Of a DNA stretch of 64,000 nucleotides, positions 35,849 to 47,330 are shown piece after piece. The position numbers and the translations under genes are program-made. This DNA is from Chrysomallon squamiferum (lineage: Eukaryota; Mollusca; Gastropoda; Neomphalida; Peltospiridae). The number at the start of each line of letters is the position of its first letter. Position 1 is the first letter of the stretch. The notes below the pieces were generated by a model, which saw only the letters and a list, made by a program, of their open reading frames with translations, did no database searches and was not told where the DNA came from. Where the stretch lies: contig CM022665.1 in the NCBI GenBank assembly GCA_012295275.1, positions 40,749,152 to 40,813,151 on the forward strand. Direction: 5' to 3'.

Positions 35849-38154
35849 CAACAACATTACTTCTGTTTAATAAATGAATCCTGTTTTATTTCTTCCCTTG
35901 GTATAAGAATACGACCAGACCCTTAAGCATGTTGAAACATCTGCCGAGTTTGATCCCTGCCACGAGAAACCATAAATTAAGCAGATAAACAGACAGACGG
36001 AAAGATTTAGACTTTCGATGATAAAGCCGGCGCAGGTACGCGTATTATAAATCACACAGATAAACATTTATCTGCAAATGGTTTGCATTTTTAACTGAGT
36101 ACCGTGCCTAGGCAAGTGAAAATGGTTTATGTTCAGATTTTTTTTTTTTTTCTTTTAATCCTTCCATCTTTTTTATTTTCTCTTTTCTCTCTCTCTCTCT
36201 CTTCGTATATGCGATAAGCAAGCCGGCAACTCCATACAGAGCTTGCAAGATAATCGACCTTTCCCCTTCACAGCCGCGGAGCACATAAACAGCTCGCAGT
36301 CTTGCAATGTTAATGTCAAATTGAACGTCCCGCGGTGCACGCCTCGTTACCCTCAATTATTAGCCCGCTGGGAAGTACACGAGAATGGAACAATATTCCG
36401 ACCATGTTGCGCCGAGTAATCACTGTGTTCTATTGAATACGGACTGCGCTACCAGTCTATTTTAAAGCAATTTGCGTTCGCAGTAAATCGGGATGAACTA
36501 CCCAAAAACCAATTTGAGGTTACATTAAATGGGGATTTGTTGTGACTGACACTTTTCATAATTTTACAGACCATTAATAAGTCGTACAGTGATGGGGGTT
36601 TTTCGTTATCGTTTACGAACGTGTTCTGTATTTTTTATTTTATTTTATTATTATTATTATTACTTTTTTTTTTTTTTTTTTTTTTTTTAACAATGATGTT
36701 TGAACAATTAGCTGTTTAATATTTTAAAATAAATTAACTTAGTTATCAATAAAATTATTAACAAATACTTGGGTGTTTGTTTTTGTTTTATAAAAAAAAA
36801 AAATGTATGATAATTTTTTAAGTCATTCTTTTTATTAAAACCAACAAACACGACTACTTAAATAACCGTAACCTAACACAGATGCATAATCTCAAAAGAC
36901 TTGGAAATTAGTCTCTGTAAATGTAATAGGTTATGCATTAACAATCCTAAGATGGAATCATGTTAAAAATCACACACGTCTGTATAAATGGACAACCTTA
37001 ATGGTTCACATAATACACTGATACCTTTTTAGAAGAGGTTTGTTAAAAGAATCACTGAATTAAACCTATGTGGATTTTTATTAAGTTATTGTGGAAGTTT
37101 CTAGAATCGTTCCTGAATTTCGCGGCAAAAACATCACACTTCCAACTTTTTTCTTTTTCATTACTCACTTGGATTTCATCTGCCCACTGCAAATGGTTAC
37201 TCCCAACGAACAAAATGTAATAAATGCATTTTATATAAAAGTATTTCTAGTATGCTAACAGAATTCTTAAAAGGAAAGACGAGAAGAAGAAGAAGAAGAA
37301 GAAAAAAAATAGTGTTGATGTAATTTTCCTTGTATTGATCGTATAAGCATGGCAGCGCCATTTACAAGAACATGGCGTCTTCAGTCGATGTTTGCACGTA
37401 TCGAGATCGTGTCTATTACATTACATAATCGAGATATTTTCCTTTCTCAATTAATAACTTACCCTTAATCGATCTTCCCATGACATCTGAAGGAGTTTAA
37501 TCAGATCAATAGTCTCTCCCAATTCCGTTACCATGACGACGGCGGTATTGCTGTCGCCGTTATACCGTTGCTTGGGAACACAAAAACCAATCACCTGAAG
37601 TATAGAGAAAGGGGAGAGAAAAAAAAATTGTTTTAAAAAATGTAAAGACAAAATAAGGATTGTTAAAAATGTGAAATTTGATATTAACTGACGTGTAGGT
37701 GTTTGCTGGTGGCGTTGTGCTTTTAATTAAGTAGAAAGAAATAAAAGTTAGATCGATAACTCTCTGAAGGCGCAAAATTGAATTAATAATTTAATTTTTT
37801 TTTTTTTTTTTTTTTTTTCATTCAAGATAATCGTCTGAATTTTTCAGTTCTTATAAAGAAGACTAATATCATTACTTTTACTTTTATGTATTTTATTTTA
37901 CAGTTCTGCTATATCCAAAAGCTGAAGTTAAACTCATTGTGTTTCTGGTGTAATTATTAGTTTACGGGTGTAATACTTGTAACAATGTGAAGATATTTGG
38001 TACGTTGTATACATTTGTCAGTCATTAAATCACCACGTTTTAAATGTGTTTTTTTTATTATTGTTATTTCTATTTTTTTTATTTTTTATTTTTTATTTTT
38101 TTTTTTTTTATGGCTACTACTGTTTTTGACTATTCATCAATCCATTTATCCACT

Positions 38155-38190
<36 letters not shown>

Positions 38191-39244
38191 TAATTACATC
38201 CATCCATCCATCCATAGACACATACAGTCTATGTACCTACATATACAGGCCTGTACACTTATATATTCTTACAAAAGAACTGCCATAAGGAACGTATCCT
38301 AAGCCTCTACTTATTGTATATTAACAAATAATAAAGCCTTAATGTCGATTCACTTGCATGAATTACTTATCCAAATCTGCGAGCACGTTAAGTACTAAAA
38401 TAAACAAAAAAAAAAAGGAGGGGAAAAGTAAGTTTCTTTGTGTGTGTACGTTCTGCATCAGATAAAACCCGACTGAGAGTTCGTGTCCGCCTCTTGAGCT
38501 GAATGCAGTGTTTTCAAGTGTCAACCATTTAAATCTTTAGCCGTTCGTCATAACAGCTTGCCCAAATCTTTATTTATCGAACGCGTCGCGTTAGAGTTAA
38601 ACAAATAACGAGTCGTCGACAGTACATTTAAATCTGTCAATACGCTATTAACAGGCCATTTTCGATTATCGTTCCAGAATATATTGACAACAGAAATGGC
38701 ATTTTGTGAATGAACGGACTCCATTCTGCTTTCGTAGTTCCAATAACAGGCGAGGGATTGACACTCTCAATGGGTTTTCTTGTTGTAGACGGTCTCCCAC
38801 TGTCTCGCTCTTGTTGTTGAACCATTGGCAGACGATCGCGCATTGAAAACGTTACTCGTTGAACTGTGCTACCTATACAGTGTTTTTGTCTCTCGGGTTT
38901 ATTTTTCTTAAATTAATCATGGTATGTGACATGCTCAGGTGTTGGGCCCACGTCGAATGTATCTCAACTATAATAATGTAATGGAATAATGATTAAAGTA
39001 ATACAGAGCCGTTTTATTTTTTATTTTTAAAAGGGAGTGTTAATTTCGACGAAGACGATTTTGCTGTTGTTAATAAGGGCAGATGTTATAAACCATAATA
39101 ACAGTGAAACAACTGATACTGATATTAATAAGAAGAAGAAAAACAATAAGAAGAACAATAAGAGTAACAACAACAACAATAATAATACGCACTCCCTCAC
39201 ACATATAATAATTCATACAAATTATTACCATCATCATCATCATC

Positions 39245-39292
<48 letters not shown>

Positions 39293-40524
39293 ATTATTAT
39301 TATTATTATAACAACAGTGGAAGCTCACATCATCACGTTAGATATTTTTGTGTGGGAAACAAAACATCAATCCAATAACAGAAGATACCTTTTAAATTTT
39401 TACATAAAACAAACACACAAATGAAAACAACAAAACAACATACAGAGCTAAGTGAAAAACCCCACAAAGATCTATCTTGACGATAGTTATTATTTTGAAT
39501 TGAAATCAAGGATTCGGTGGCAAACTTCAAAGAGAGTTTCGAATCTGATTGTAAGAGAGAATGACTTAACATTTACTTCTGCGGAGCTGACTCCGATAAA
39601 GGCTAAAAGAGCCGACAGAAAAGATGTCTAAGTTCGCGATACGATCACAGATGTCTGCAGGGTACAAGTAATTTCTTGTAATCTTTTCTCAGTTTCTACT
39701 TCTTAATACCATTACTGCCTTGAAATGAAACCCGGCAATACGCTCAAAGAGACGGGAATTACGGGTTCTGTTAAGTAGCTCTTGGTTTGGGGGAAATAAA
39801 TCTACGTTAAATCAATTGTATTGTTGGGTATAGATTATTCTGGATTAAGAGATGGAGAAAATGAATAAAATGGCTGAAAAATAAACTGTCTCCGCCCTAG
39901 ATGAAACACAAAAACATTACTTGCATTCCCGCGTTTTAAACTGCCTACTAATATTGTGTGACACATGGACGAATGGACTGATGGACGGATTGATAAAGAA
40001 TGAAATTCTCAAACTGTATATTGTCTGTTTTTATATATAAAATAAAACAGCACCCAAAGAAACCACTAATTTTAAAACTTAAAAGAAAGTTAGAAAGAAA
40101 ATGCTTAACGTTATTACTAAGAATTAGTTGTGTTTGTTTTAACGATGCTTTCAAATGCTGTGAATGTTTAAATACATCTAATTTTTTTGTAATATTAACA
40201 TTGTCAAATATAAATATGCTTTTTGAACAGTTGTGACATGAAAGTGGAAACCCGATACTCCCACTTAACAGGCTATATTTATCAATGTGCCCGCTGCCTG
40301 ATAATAAACCAGTTGTGGAGAAATAAAGAGCAACCAGGATTGATCCGGCGACCAGTAATACCCCAGGCAGCTCTCTATCACTGAGTTATAATTTGTTCCA
40401 CTTTTAACAATAGCAACAACTATGACTACAACAATAATAATAATGATTATAATAATTACACTTTTTTTTTTAATAAAGATGGTGGAGGTGGTGGTAGTGG
40501 GTGATAATGATGATGATGATGATG

Positions 40525-40583
<59 letters not shown>

Positions 40584-41423
40584 GAGCAGGATGACGAACA
40601 AAGATAAAAAGTTCAATGCAAAATACATTATATCAAAATATCAGAGATCGTAAACCAGATATATAATTATACATCACTAATAATACTTCACATTTCAACA
40701 TACCATTATACCTAACACTGCTGTGCCATACAATACGTTCGATATCTATCCAGTGGAGCATTGTTAATTAATTATAAGCGCCACATAAAGACTTACCTTA
40801 ATGACATTCTCGTGCGGAAGCGCCTGCAGTACGAGTATTTCCTTTATAATCTTACGAGCAGCTCTTTGGTAGCACACATCAAACGACAACATTTTCTCCA
40901 TACACGACTTAATATCCTCTCCGCCTGCATCAACAGTTTTAATAGCGACGGGTTTCCCTTGGTATTTTCCTTTAAACACCGCTTTCGTCCATCCAGAAGC
41001 AATGTACTTCTGTTCAGTGATGTTTTTGATGTCATCACAGTTCAGAAGATCGTCTCCAGTGCTGGGCAGTCCGTCGGGGCCAAGAGAGAGATAAGGAACA
41101 GAAGAACGTATTTCAGAACGAGAACTGTCTCTCATATTTCCCATCAGTTTCCTCATTCTGCCTTCAAACACGAAGTACTGGCTGCCTTTCGAGTTACCCA
41201 GAGAAGCACCCAACAACTGGTTGCTGAGTTCCCTGACGAAAACAGAATGGTCGGAAGTATCCGTATCGTACACTGTTTTCTGTTTGTATTTATCCGTATT
41301 TTCCACAATGCCGTGATAGCTTTGAAACATGATGAGATTTCCAAAGAGGAAAAATAAAATACACGACCCTGCGATGTACCAAACGTTGTCCATCGTTCGT
41401 TTGTGACGTCTTCGAAAACCCAT
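25556..41423 (-). CDS. PKDCC: PKDCC/VLK-type extracellular protein kinase (6 exons, 494 aa)
   Basis: Minus-strand exons 40797-41423, 37463-37594, 28460-28668, 27668-27924, 26579-26755 and 25556-25638 join in phase to give 495 codons including TGA. PKDCC (VLK) is a secretory-pathway kinase that phosphorylates tyrosines of extracellular and ER/Golgi proteins; in vertebrates it acts in skeletal and lung development. The sequence shows a basic N-terminus and a hydrophobic segment (residues about 14-33, signal anchor or signal peptide). The kinase start follows (GWTKAVFKGKY, then VAIK with Lys162), then SWEDRLR, the catalytic-loop equivalent SMNDFRRQQF (Asp277) and the DVDD metal site (294-297). 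A cysteine-rich C-terminal part ends with VMTNQKTWTG. Several N-x-S/T sites fit secretion. Length matches human PKDCC (493 aa). The internal ATG at 41421-41423 is the first ATG in the frame. A poly(A) signal may lie at 25217-25222. Confidence 0.93.
25709..25812. repeat. TC array followed by CA-rich tract
   Basis: About 35 TC units, then AGGTACACACACAC and ACATACACATAC. It sits in PKDCC intron 5, just past exon 6, and has the same arrangement as 15131-15302. Confidence 0.95.
26579..26755 (-). CDS. PKDCC: PKDCC exon 5
   Basis: The acceptor is TTTGTTCCAG and the donor ACAG|GTAAAT. It encodes residues 409-467 with YRCRFSMSGGGCTLSVF and CEGFVMTNQKTWT, a conserved cysteine-containing C-terminal block. 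Confidence 0.93.
27668..27924 (-). CDS. PKDCC: PKDCC exon 4
   Basis: The acceptor is CATATTTTCAG and the donor TCAG|GTATGA. It encodes residues 324-408, including CVGYNEQRNLFNAGRHF and LLPHGAP, the C-lobe of the kinase. N-x-S/T sites occur at ENLT and NRS. Confidence 0.95.
28460..28668 (-). CDS. PKDCC: PKDCC exon 3, catalytic loop
   Basis: The acceptor is TTTTGTTTCAG and the donor AAAG|GTAATA. It encodes residues 254-322 with SPLGSISMNDFRRQQF (catalytic-loop equivalent) and LKLSDVDDVGF (DFG-equivalent). Confidence 0.95.
31440..31880. promoter_or_regulatory. CpG-containing island in PKDCC intron 2
   Basis: It carries the second copy (31602-31625) of the 24-mer shared with 22798-22821, and AAGATGGCGTC at about 31800-31810. 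The island is interrupted by a T-rich run near 31660-31690. It is non-coding as far as I can see. Confidence 0.35.
32334..32384. repeat. GATA/GACA tetranucleotide array
   Basis: GATA units pass into about nine GACA units and return to GATA. Confidence 0.95.
33630..33830. promoter_or_regulatory. CpG-containing patch in PKDCC intron 2
   Basis: It contains two related words, GGATGTCGGCG and GGATGTGGGCG, and the CTCF-like AGCGCCACTT at 33803-33812. Confidence 0.3.
34004..34118. repeat. AAT microsatellite
   Basis: Imperfect A-rich units lead into a clean AAT run in PKDCC intron 2. Confidence 0.95.
35170..35360. promoter_or_regulatory. Island with CTCF-like and YY1-like sites
   Basis: CCGCCAT (35183-35189), AGCGCCATCT (35204-35213, matches the CTCF core AGCGCCMYCT) and AGCGACACCT (35226-35235, one mismatch) stand close together. 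TATTTTCACCGATAGC at 35213-35228 recurs exactly at 54162-54177. A perfect ATGGCGGC lies 180 bp away at 34994-35001. Confidence 0.4.
36190..36560. promoter_or_regulatory. CpG-rich unique island in PKDCC intron 2
   Basis: This is among the most CpG-rich stretches of the window (CCGCGG near 36274, CCCGCGGTGC near 36329). It has no coding frame of note. Its composition contrasts sharply with the flanking AT-rich DNA, which suggests a conserved regulatory element. Confidence 0.35.
37463..37594 (-). CDS. PKDCC: PKDCC exon 2
   Basis: The acceptor is CTATACTTCAG and the donor AGG|GTAAGT, in phase 0 at both ends. It encodes residues 210-253, including VMVTELGETIDLIKLLQ and SWEDRLR (kinase hinge and following helix). 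Confidence 0.95.
39236..39310. repeat. ATC/TTA microsatellite
   Basis: Short CAT units followed by a long TTA run. Confidence 0.95.
40127..40401 (-). mobile_element. tRNA-derived SINE, near full length
   Basis: Read on the minus strand, a tRNA-like head holds an A-box-like TATAACTCAGTGATAGAG and a B-box-like GGTCGCCGGATCAATCC. A body follows with ACAACTGGTTTATTATC, AGTATCGGGTTTCCAC and the tail core AAGCATCGTTAAAAC. The order matches the SINE at 2838-3069 and the mollusc-type SINE I remember. It is diverged, with an AT-rich insertion before the tail, so it is probably inactive. It lies in PKDCC intron 1 in the same orientation as the gene. Confidence 0.65.
40494..40583. repeat. GAT then TTA microsatellite
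   Basis: GAT units (about 40505-40525) are followed by a long TTA run. Confidence 0.95.
40797..41423 (-). CDS. PKDCC: PKDCC exon 1
   Basis: ATG at 41421-41423 in the context CAGCATGG, then 209 codons to the donor AAG|GTAAGT. It encodes the basic N-terminus, the hydrophobic segment, a poorly conserved stem, NCDDIKNITEQKY and the kinase N-lobe with VAIK (Lys162). Confidence 0.93.
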
Positions 41424-43239
41424 GCTGAACGATAGTTTTGATTCAAATAAGCACAATTTTTTCTCTGTTAGTCTACAAGTTTATAAGTATAATATCCATA
41501 CGTTGGTTTGTTTTGTCAGTTGAAGAGTTGTTTCTGAAATGATATATAAAATAAATGTAAACATACAATAACATGTTTGGAAAGTTTGTGAAAAAACTAA
41601 ATTTGTTTCGACCTTTTTTTAAAATGTTCTTATATATTGCGATACATTTCCATGCATGTGTTTATATGTACGTATGTAGGAGTTTATGTATGTATGTATG
41701 TATGCATGCATTTACGTATATGTAAACCTGAATATGCATTTAAGTCATTAACCTGTTTTGTCACGTTTGTACGTAAAATAATCATAAAATATACAAAGCG
41801 TTTGCTGAAAAAGAAATTATAAAAATAAAATCCAAGATTCGGTTGAATTCAAAGCAAGCAATAATACGTACATGAAACATGCACATAACACAAACAAATA
41901 CATAATAATAAGGTACTGAAGTTCACATATATGCAAATGTAATATGCATTTCCAATAAACAGTCATAGAATAACTAAATACACAAAACTCAATAACACAG
42001 TTAACAGCTGTAGTTTCAAAAATGATTAGTAAAACGAACACCGAATGGTTTTTCCATTGCTTGTGAAGATCATATGGTCCATTTCCAGACACGGTATTTA
42101 GGATTACGTACATGTTTTTCTACGGCACACCTGGTCTCGAAGCAAACAGGCACTGTGAGGTAATCAGTTAGTTTTGTATCCATCATCGAGCGACACAGAT
42201 GGGCTAAAACGAGGATGGCCAAGTGGAAAACAAGAAAGCACCGCTAGCAGCCTAATCTGACCGGTTGCGAATAAAGAAAAACAAAGTGTACGTACGTTTT
42301 GATGAAGATGGAAGATTGGCTTCAAAAGCAAGAAATTTCAGGCCTGTTAATCTGACATGGAGAATCGTGTTGTCATTTACAATGAAAGTAACTCGTGGGA
42401 AATAACCCGTTTTTTTTTACATCATCTTTGTTTGTTTTTGTGTATTTTCATCTTATTTATGTAAATAAACAAAGTGCGTGAAAGTAGAACATAGCATACA
42501 TTGAAAGTTTGTCACTGAAGAATTAAAATGTTTTGAAAAGTAGTAAAAACACGGTGTTTTTGAAATTATAGTTACCGACAAGTGAACAGAATTTGTTCGT
42601 GTCATATTATTGCAAAGTAAATGGAGGTGGAAATAAGTAAATATGTAGAAAATGAGACGTTGAGGCAGATATCTAGGGCTTTACAAACATCCATGTACTT
42701 GTCAGAGTAGATTTTTCAGGAATGCCATGACATACGTCTTGTGAATGTTTTACATAAGAGGACCATACATAAAATACGTACTAGAAGAGGGAGGTGGCTT
42801 CGGGCATTACGTTCAGTCAGTGTACAAGGGTAAAGATAAGGGTTTTCTGATGAAGTGAATGTGAAAGTGTGGAACTGAAAAATGCAGAAATGTCAGAATT
42901 TAAATGCCAGTGTAAGGATGTTAAGTCCCACACAAACATCGAGCTTGTTTAAAATGATAAATTCTTTAACTAACCAAACTGCGACAACAAATAAATAAAT
43001 AACTAAATAAATTAATTAATTAATAAATTAATTAATTAAATAACAACCTGTTATACGTCGAAGCTTCAGAATTACAGATTTTCAAAAACGCATGGCTCCT
43101 AATTTTATCCAATTCTCTTTTCACAGTCAAATGCTGATGTACAGAGGATGCGATGATCAACCATTAAAAATAGTGTTAGAAAACCTCATATTTTATGCAT
43201 ACCCTTTTTTTTTTTCTTTCTTTCTTTCTTTCTTTAGTT
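41424..43239. other. PKDCC 5' flank
   Basis: It has GTAT tetranucleotides (about 41660-41710), AAAT/AATT units (about 42990-43045) and unique AT-rich sequence. There is no clear TATA box or initiator just upstream of exon 1. The promoter could be here or further upstream with a non-coding first exon. Confidence 0.4.
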
Positions 43240-43540
43240 TTTTAACAAGTGATGATGCTCTGCCTCGTTAAATATAAACCCCCAGAAAGAAGTGGGAGGG
43301 CTATGAGCAGACAGGTTCATACCAACCACATCCAGCTGCTGAAATGTCCGGGAAACTCAAAACAAACACGAATGTAAAACGTTCTCCGGTTTTTCTGATA
43401 AAAACTGCCAGTCCTGCAGAATTGCTGTGTCGCGAATTGCTGTGTTCACATATGCCAGTTAAGACTTTGTTGTTTGCTATAAAAACGTCCAGCAAATGAC
43501 ATTATGACTCGGAGGTGACAAAATGGGGTGGGGTAGGGAC
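43240..43540. promoter_or_regulatory. Candidate regulatory patch
   Basis: Unique, moderately GC-richer sequence with a TATAAAAACG word near 43478. A minus-strand frame across it has no recognisable protein features. Confidence 0.25.
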
Positions 43541-43699
43541 TGCGTCTTTATTTAAACAAACCTGTGTTTGTTATATGTGTGGCATCTGGTACTGTCTGAG
43601 CTGATGTCCGTCCAAGAAAGGCTTGCTTTAACAGTTCTCCGTTGGACATTGATACAAGTTACCCAGGCCCTTATTAAATGGCATGATTGTGGGATTTTA

Positions 43700-43772
43700 A
43701 ATAATAATGATGATGATGATTATAATAACAATAATAATGAAAATGATAATTATGATGATGATGATGTTGATA

Positions 43773-43804
<32 letters not shown>

Positions 43805-43806
43805 AA
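43700..43806. repeat. GAT/AAT microsatellite
   Basis: Trinucleotide units produce spurious Asp-, Met- and Ile-runs in all frames; it is not coding. Confidence 0.95.
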
Positions 43807-44339
43807 AACTGTTAGATCTACGCTCTATGATGAACCTATTCTCTATTTTACGGGAAACATTTTTACTGAATTCTTCTAAAGCACTTCTTGACAAAAAAAA
43901 ATATTTGTTTATAATCATTAAAATTAAAGCCGATAAATATGCTATTAAAATATTATTTTTTTTATACGTACACAAAACAATGCACATCATACATATTCAC
44001 CCAAACGAAATTTAAGATAAAAAAAAAATTTAAAAATTTAAAAAGAAAAAAAAAAAAAAAAAAATGCAACCGAAAACCAAAAACAACTTTTTATCATTAG
44101 ATTTCAGTTAAGGACCAAATTTCATTTTTGAACAAAAATCCACAAATATTCTCAAATTAATTACACGAATACGTACATATGTATGTAGATAATGACAGCA
44201 TTAATAACAACGAAATACATAAAGCAATGAACGCAACCAAAAATTTCGTTCCCTAATAATTTACCTGTTGTGTATGAAGTAATGAACAAATTCCGGTAAC
44301 AGAGATTAGTAATAAAACTATCCTCGACTCGCTGCTAAT

Positions 44340-44920
44340 CCAATACTGACAGACACCAGACTGATTTTTAGTCAGTAAATAACCAATTTGTCCGCGGGAA
44401 CTATGGCCAGCAAAAGAAGTCTGTGGCAAAGCCCTGTTATCGCACCTCGTTATCGGATCTTCACGATGCCAAAACTTGAATTGCGTAAGAATTTCCTACG
44501 CCGGTAATCCGTGTTGTCCCGCTGACCACTCGGCTAACAATGAGGGAGGGCAGTGACAGCTTCGCGATTGCTCTCACATTCGAAACGGTTTGTTCGCAAA
44601 ATCCACACTTGTCAAGCGAACACAAAGTCCAATGAAAGGCGTTTACAGCTTTCATAAAGAGGCGACAAAATTCTATTGACGACCAACGGTGTATGCTTGT
44701 TCCGCCATGTTTACACGCCAAAACCGATCGTGATTCGGGGACCTGTACTTTTTTTCTTTCTTTTTTTTAAATTTTTAAATTTGTTTTTTTTTTATTTTAT
44801 TTTTTTTTGTCCTCGTGCGCTGGAAACAATAATGAATGTTTTCGCTAGCAGACGTGAGTCTCTAACGTGGCGGGAAACATTTCGTGTAAACTGTGACAGA
44901 GGATGTGTAAACTGCATTTA
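44340..44920. promoter_or_regulatory. CpG-rich island 3 kb upstream of PKDCC
   Basis: Many CpG, no repeats until the T-rich run at 44750-44810, and CCGCCAT at 44702-44708 (ATGGCGG on the other strand). An 86-codon minus-strand frame crosses it but looks like chance. By position it is the best candidate for a distal promoter or untranslated first exon of PKDCC. Confidence 0.35.
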
Positions 44921-47059
44921 GATACAGAATTTTTGTAATTATTTTATTATTGCGCCTTGTTGTTATTACACATTAGAGATTAACGTTAGCGATTACACAA
45001 TGACAATAGGATAATGACGTTGTATTTGTCACGCGTTAATGTTAATTAAAACAGGGTTAATGAGTTTTAAGTCGTTACTTATTGACACAGGTGCCGAAAT
45101 AAAACATTGTTCTCAATAACCGTGGGAGTTTGCTGGATTTATCTGGAATACATTTTGTTGAATCTTTTTGAATAATTACACATTTGTACCCATCCTTATA
45201 TTATACATACAACATATAAATTTGTATGTATATAATTATGTGTAAAAGCTAGGAACACCATTTAAAAAAAAATAATAATAAAAAAAATAAAAATAGCACA
45301 TACATATATACACAAAACAATACAGAATAGAGATTTTGGTTTCATTAATTAACCGTTTGTAATGAAACAGGATTTTAACCCAAAAATTCCCAACCAAAAA
45401 AAAAAAAAAAAAAAAATGCAATAACAACAATAATAATAAAAATGAAGAACAACAAATTTTATCAGAAAAAATGAAAGATGTTTTTTTTTTCTTTTCTTCT
45501 TCTTATTATCATTATTATTATTATTTTTTTTTTTTTTTTTATTTTATTTTATTTTTATTTTTTTGGTTAACCGAAAAAAAAAAGAGAAAAAAAGACGCCA
45601 TTAAAATGTTAAAAGAAAAATACTATTTCAGGTATTAATTAATCTCGAATATTCATTAAAAATATTTTCAAAATTCTAAAATCGCAATTTTTTTCTTCTT
45701 CTTCTTCTTCTTCTTCAAACAATGAATTTAAATAAAGCTAAACTAATATTATAAATCAACAGATTAATAAAGAAAATAAAAGAAAGAAAGAAAAAAAAAA
45801 TAATTAAAGAGTAAAGAAAACAATAAAAACGCGAAAAGGAGCAAATGAATTTTCTAGACAGACGGTATCAGTTTCAAATGAATTTTCTGCTTTAAGGCTA
45901 TCAAATACATTACGATAAATCTGCTGCGTTAAATCATGACAAAAGTTTTACTATACAGAAGACAATAACTGGAAAAAATTCAACGTGAGAGAAGTAAAAC
46001 CTGAACTAAAGAGATTGTCTTACATTCTTTAATATCATTATTTTAAATTTTAACATTTTCGATAATTCTTGATCCATTTATGGTTGTAGTAGAAGTAGCA
46101 GTAATGGAATGCAATGATACATCAATCCATATTGCACACAGATATACATACACGTACACAGAGAAATACATTCATTTATACATGCACAAAGAACACATGT
46201 ATATATAAATATATATACACAAAGACGAATACACACCTACAGACACATACACACATTTATATATAATTTATACTGTTTTCCAAACATTTTTCTATATTTC
46301 CCATTTTCTTGAATGCATCTTTAATATTAAACAGAACTTACAAACGGTGTGTATTACAGTTTCTGTATTTGCAGTTGGTAAGTGCGTCTGGCATTAAAAA
46401 CAATAAACCATCTGCCAAGCTCATTACTTAAGAAGAGGAAGAGGAAATAATATTATATTTAAAAATAACAATGATCCCAAGCAAACTCTTCCTTCATTAC
46501 AGAGCTATGTTGAAAGACATCAGGTAAAAATGTAAATAAGTAGCTGTTCATTCATTCCAGTGTAATCTTGAACTGAATTTGAAACTTCAATAAAAGATAA
46601 ACTTAAACGAAAATCAGTCGCATTATATAATTAAGGATTTTAAAGATTTTAAAGTCGAAAGTTGCATATATACAAAATCCTTCACACAGACACATAAACA
46701 GATAGATACACAACATTATATATTTCCCGTTGATAAGTACTTAAACAGGTTTTAACTTTTTTTTTTTCTTCGTTTTTGGGGAATGGAAAACTGCATTATG
46801 TGCTTTAAAGCAATCATATATATCCATGTCCTTAAAAACTCATGCTAAAAAAAATATCCACTGAAATATATATATGTTTTCTTATAATTGCTTCAGCGAT
46901 AATTAGAATAACAACACCAGCAGCCACAGTAACAAAATTAACAATAACAGCAACAGGAATAATAATAATAATAATAAAATGTAAAAATAATGGTGCTTTT
47001 ATTAAAAAGCTCAGATCATTTTACTCTGAACTGGAAAAAGAGAAAAAGAGTTAGTTGAC
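44921..47059. other. Low-complexity gene-free stretch
   Basis: Poly-T/A tracts, CTT and AAT units, and CA/TA-rich patches near 46140-46260. No gene is seen. Confidence 0.55.
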
Positions 47060-47330
47060 CCGGTAACTACTAACATACCAAATAAATCTACTGGGAAACG
47101 CTTCATAAAGTCAGTCACTCGACACGTTATTAGTACGAGCAAAAACAATCCATTATTATGTCATCAGTCTTGTTTACACATGTGTCAATGCCATGAGAGT
47201 AAACTTGATGTCACATCTGACCTTCCAGTTTAGTTGAACCGTCAATCAACACGACCCGATTAGATTCTGCCATTTAATACATACGCATGCCACTGCAACC
47301 ATACACATTTTATAGCAGCTGAGATGGCCC
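47060..47330. promoter_or_regulatory. Candidate regulatory patch
   Basis: Unique sequence with clustered TGTCA, GTAAACTTGATGTCAC and GTCAATCAAC words, flanked by low-complexity DNA. Confidence 0.2.

Larger units (their letters stand above)
28669..37462 (-). other. PKDCC intron 2 (8.8 kb)
   Basis: This large intron is mostly AT-rich with poly-A/T tracts (for example 29255-29282 and 35813-35846). Islands of CpG-bearing unique sequence lie at about 31440-31880, 33630-33830, 35170-35360, 36190-36560 and 37330-37440. It also holds most of the CTCF-like sites listed under findings. No nested exon was found. Confidence 0.7.
37595..40796 (-). other. PKDCC intron 1 (3.2 kb)
   Basis: It contains a CA array (38155-38187), a TTA array (39236-39310), the SINE at 40127-40401 and a GAT/TTA array at 40494-40583. 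A CpG-bearing patch lies at about 38460-38880. Confidence 0.7.

Noticed and set aside
35915-35985. tRNA- or SINE-like B-box word (GAGTTTGATCCCTGCC)
   Set aside because: No A box or foldable cloverleaf lies upstream, and no SINE body follows.
43700-44015. Open frames of poly-Asp, poly-Met or poly-Ile
   Set aside because: They are translations of GAT/AAT microsatellites in several frames, with no start or splice context.
44461-44721. 86-codon minus-strand frame in the island upstream of PKDCC
   Set aside because: No family resemblance and no splice signals; the island reads better as regulatory DNA.
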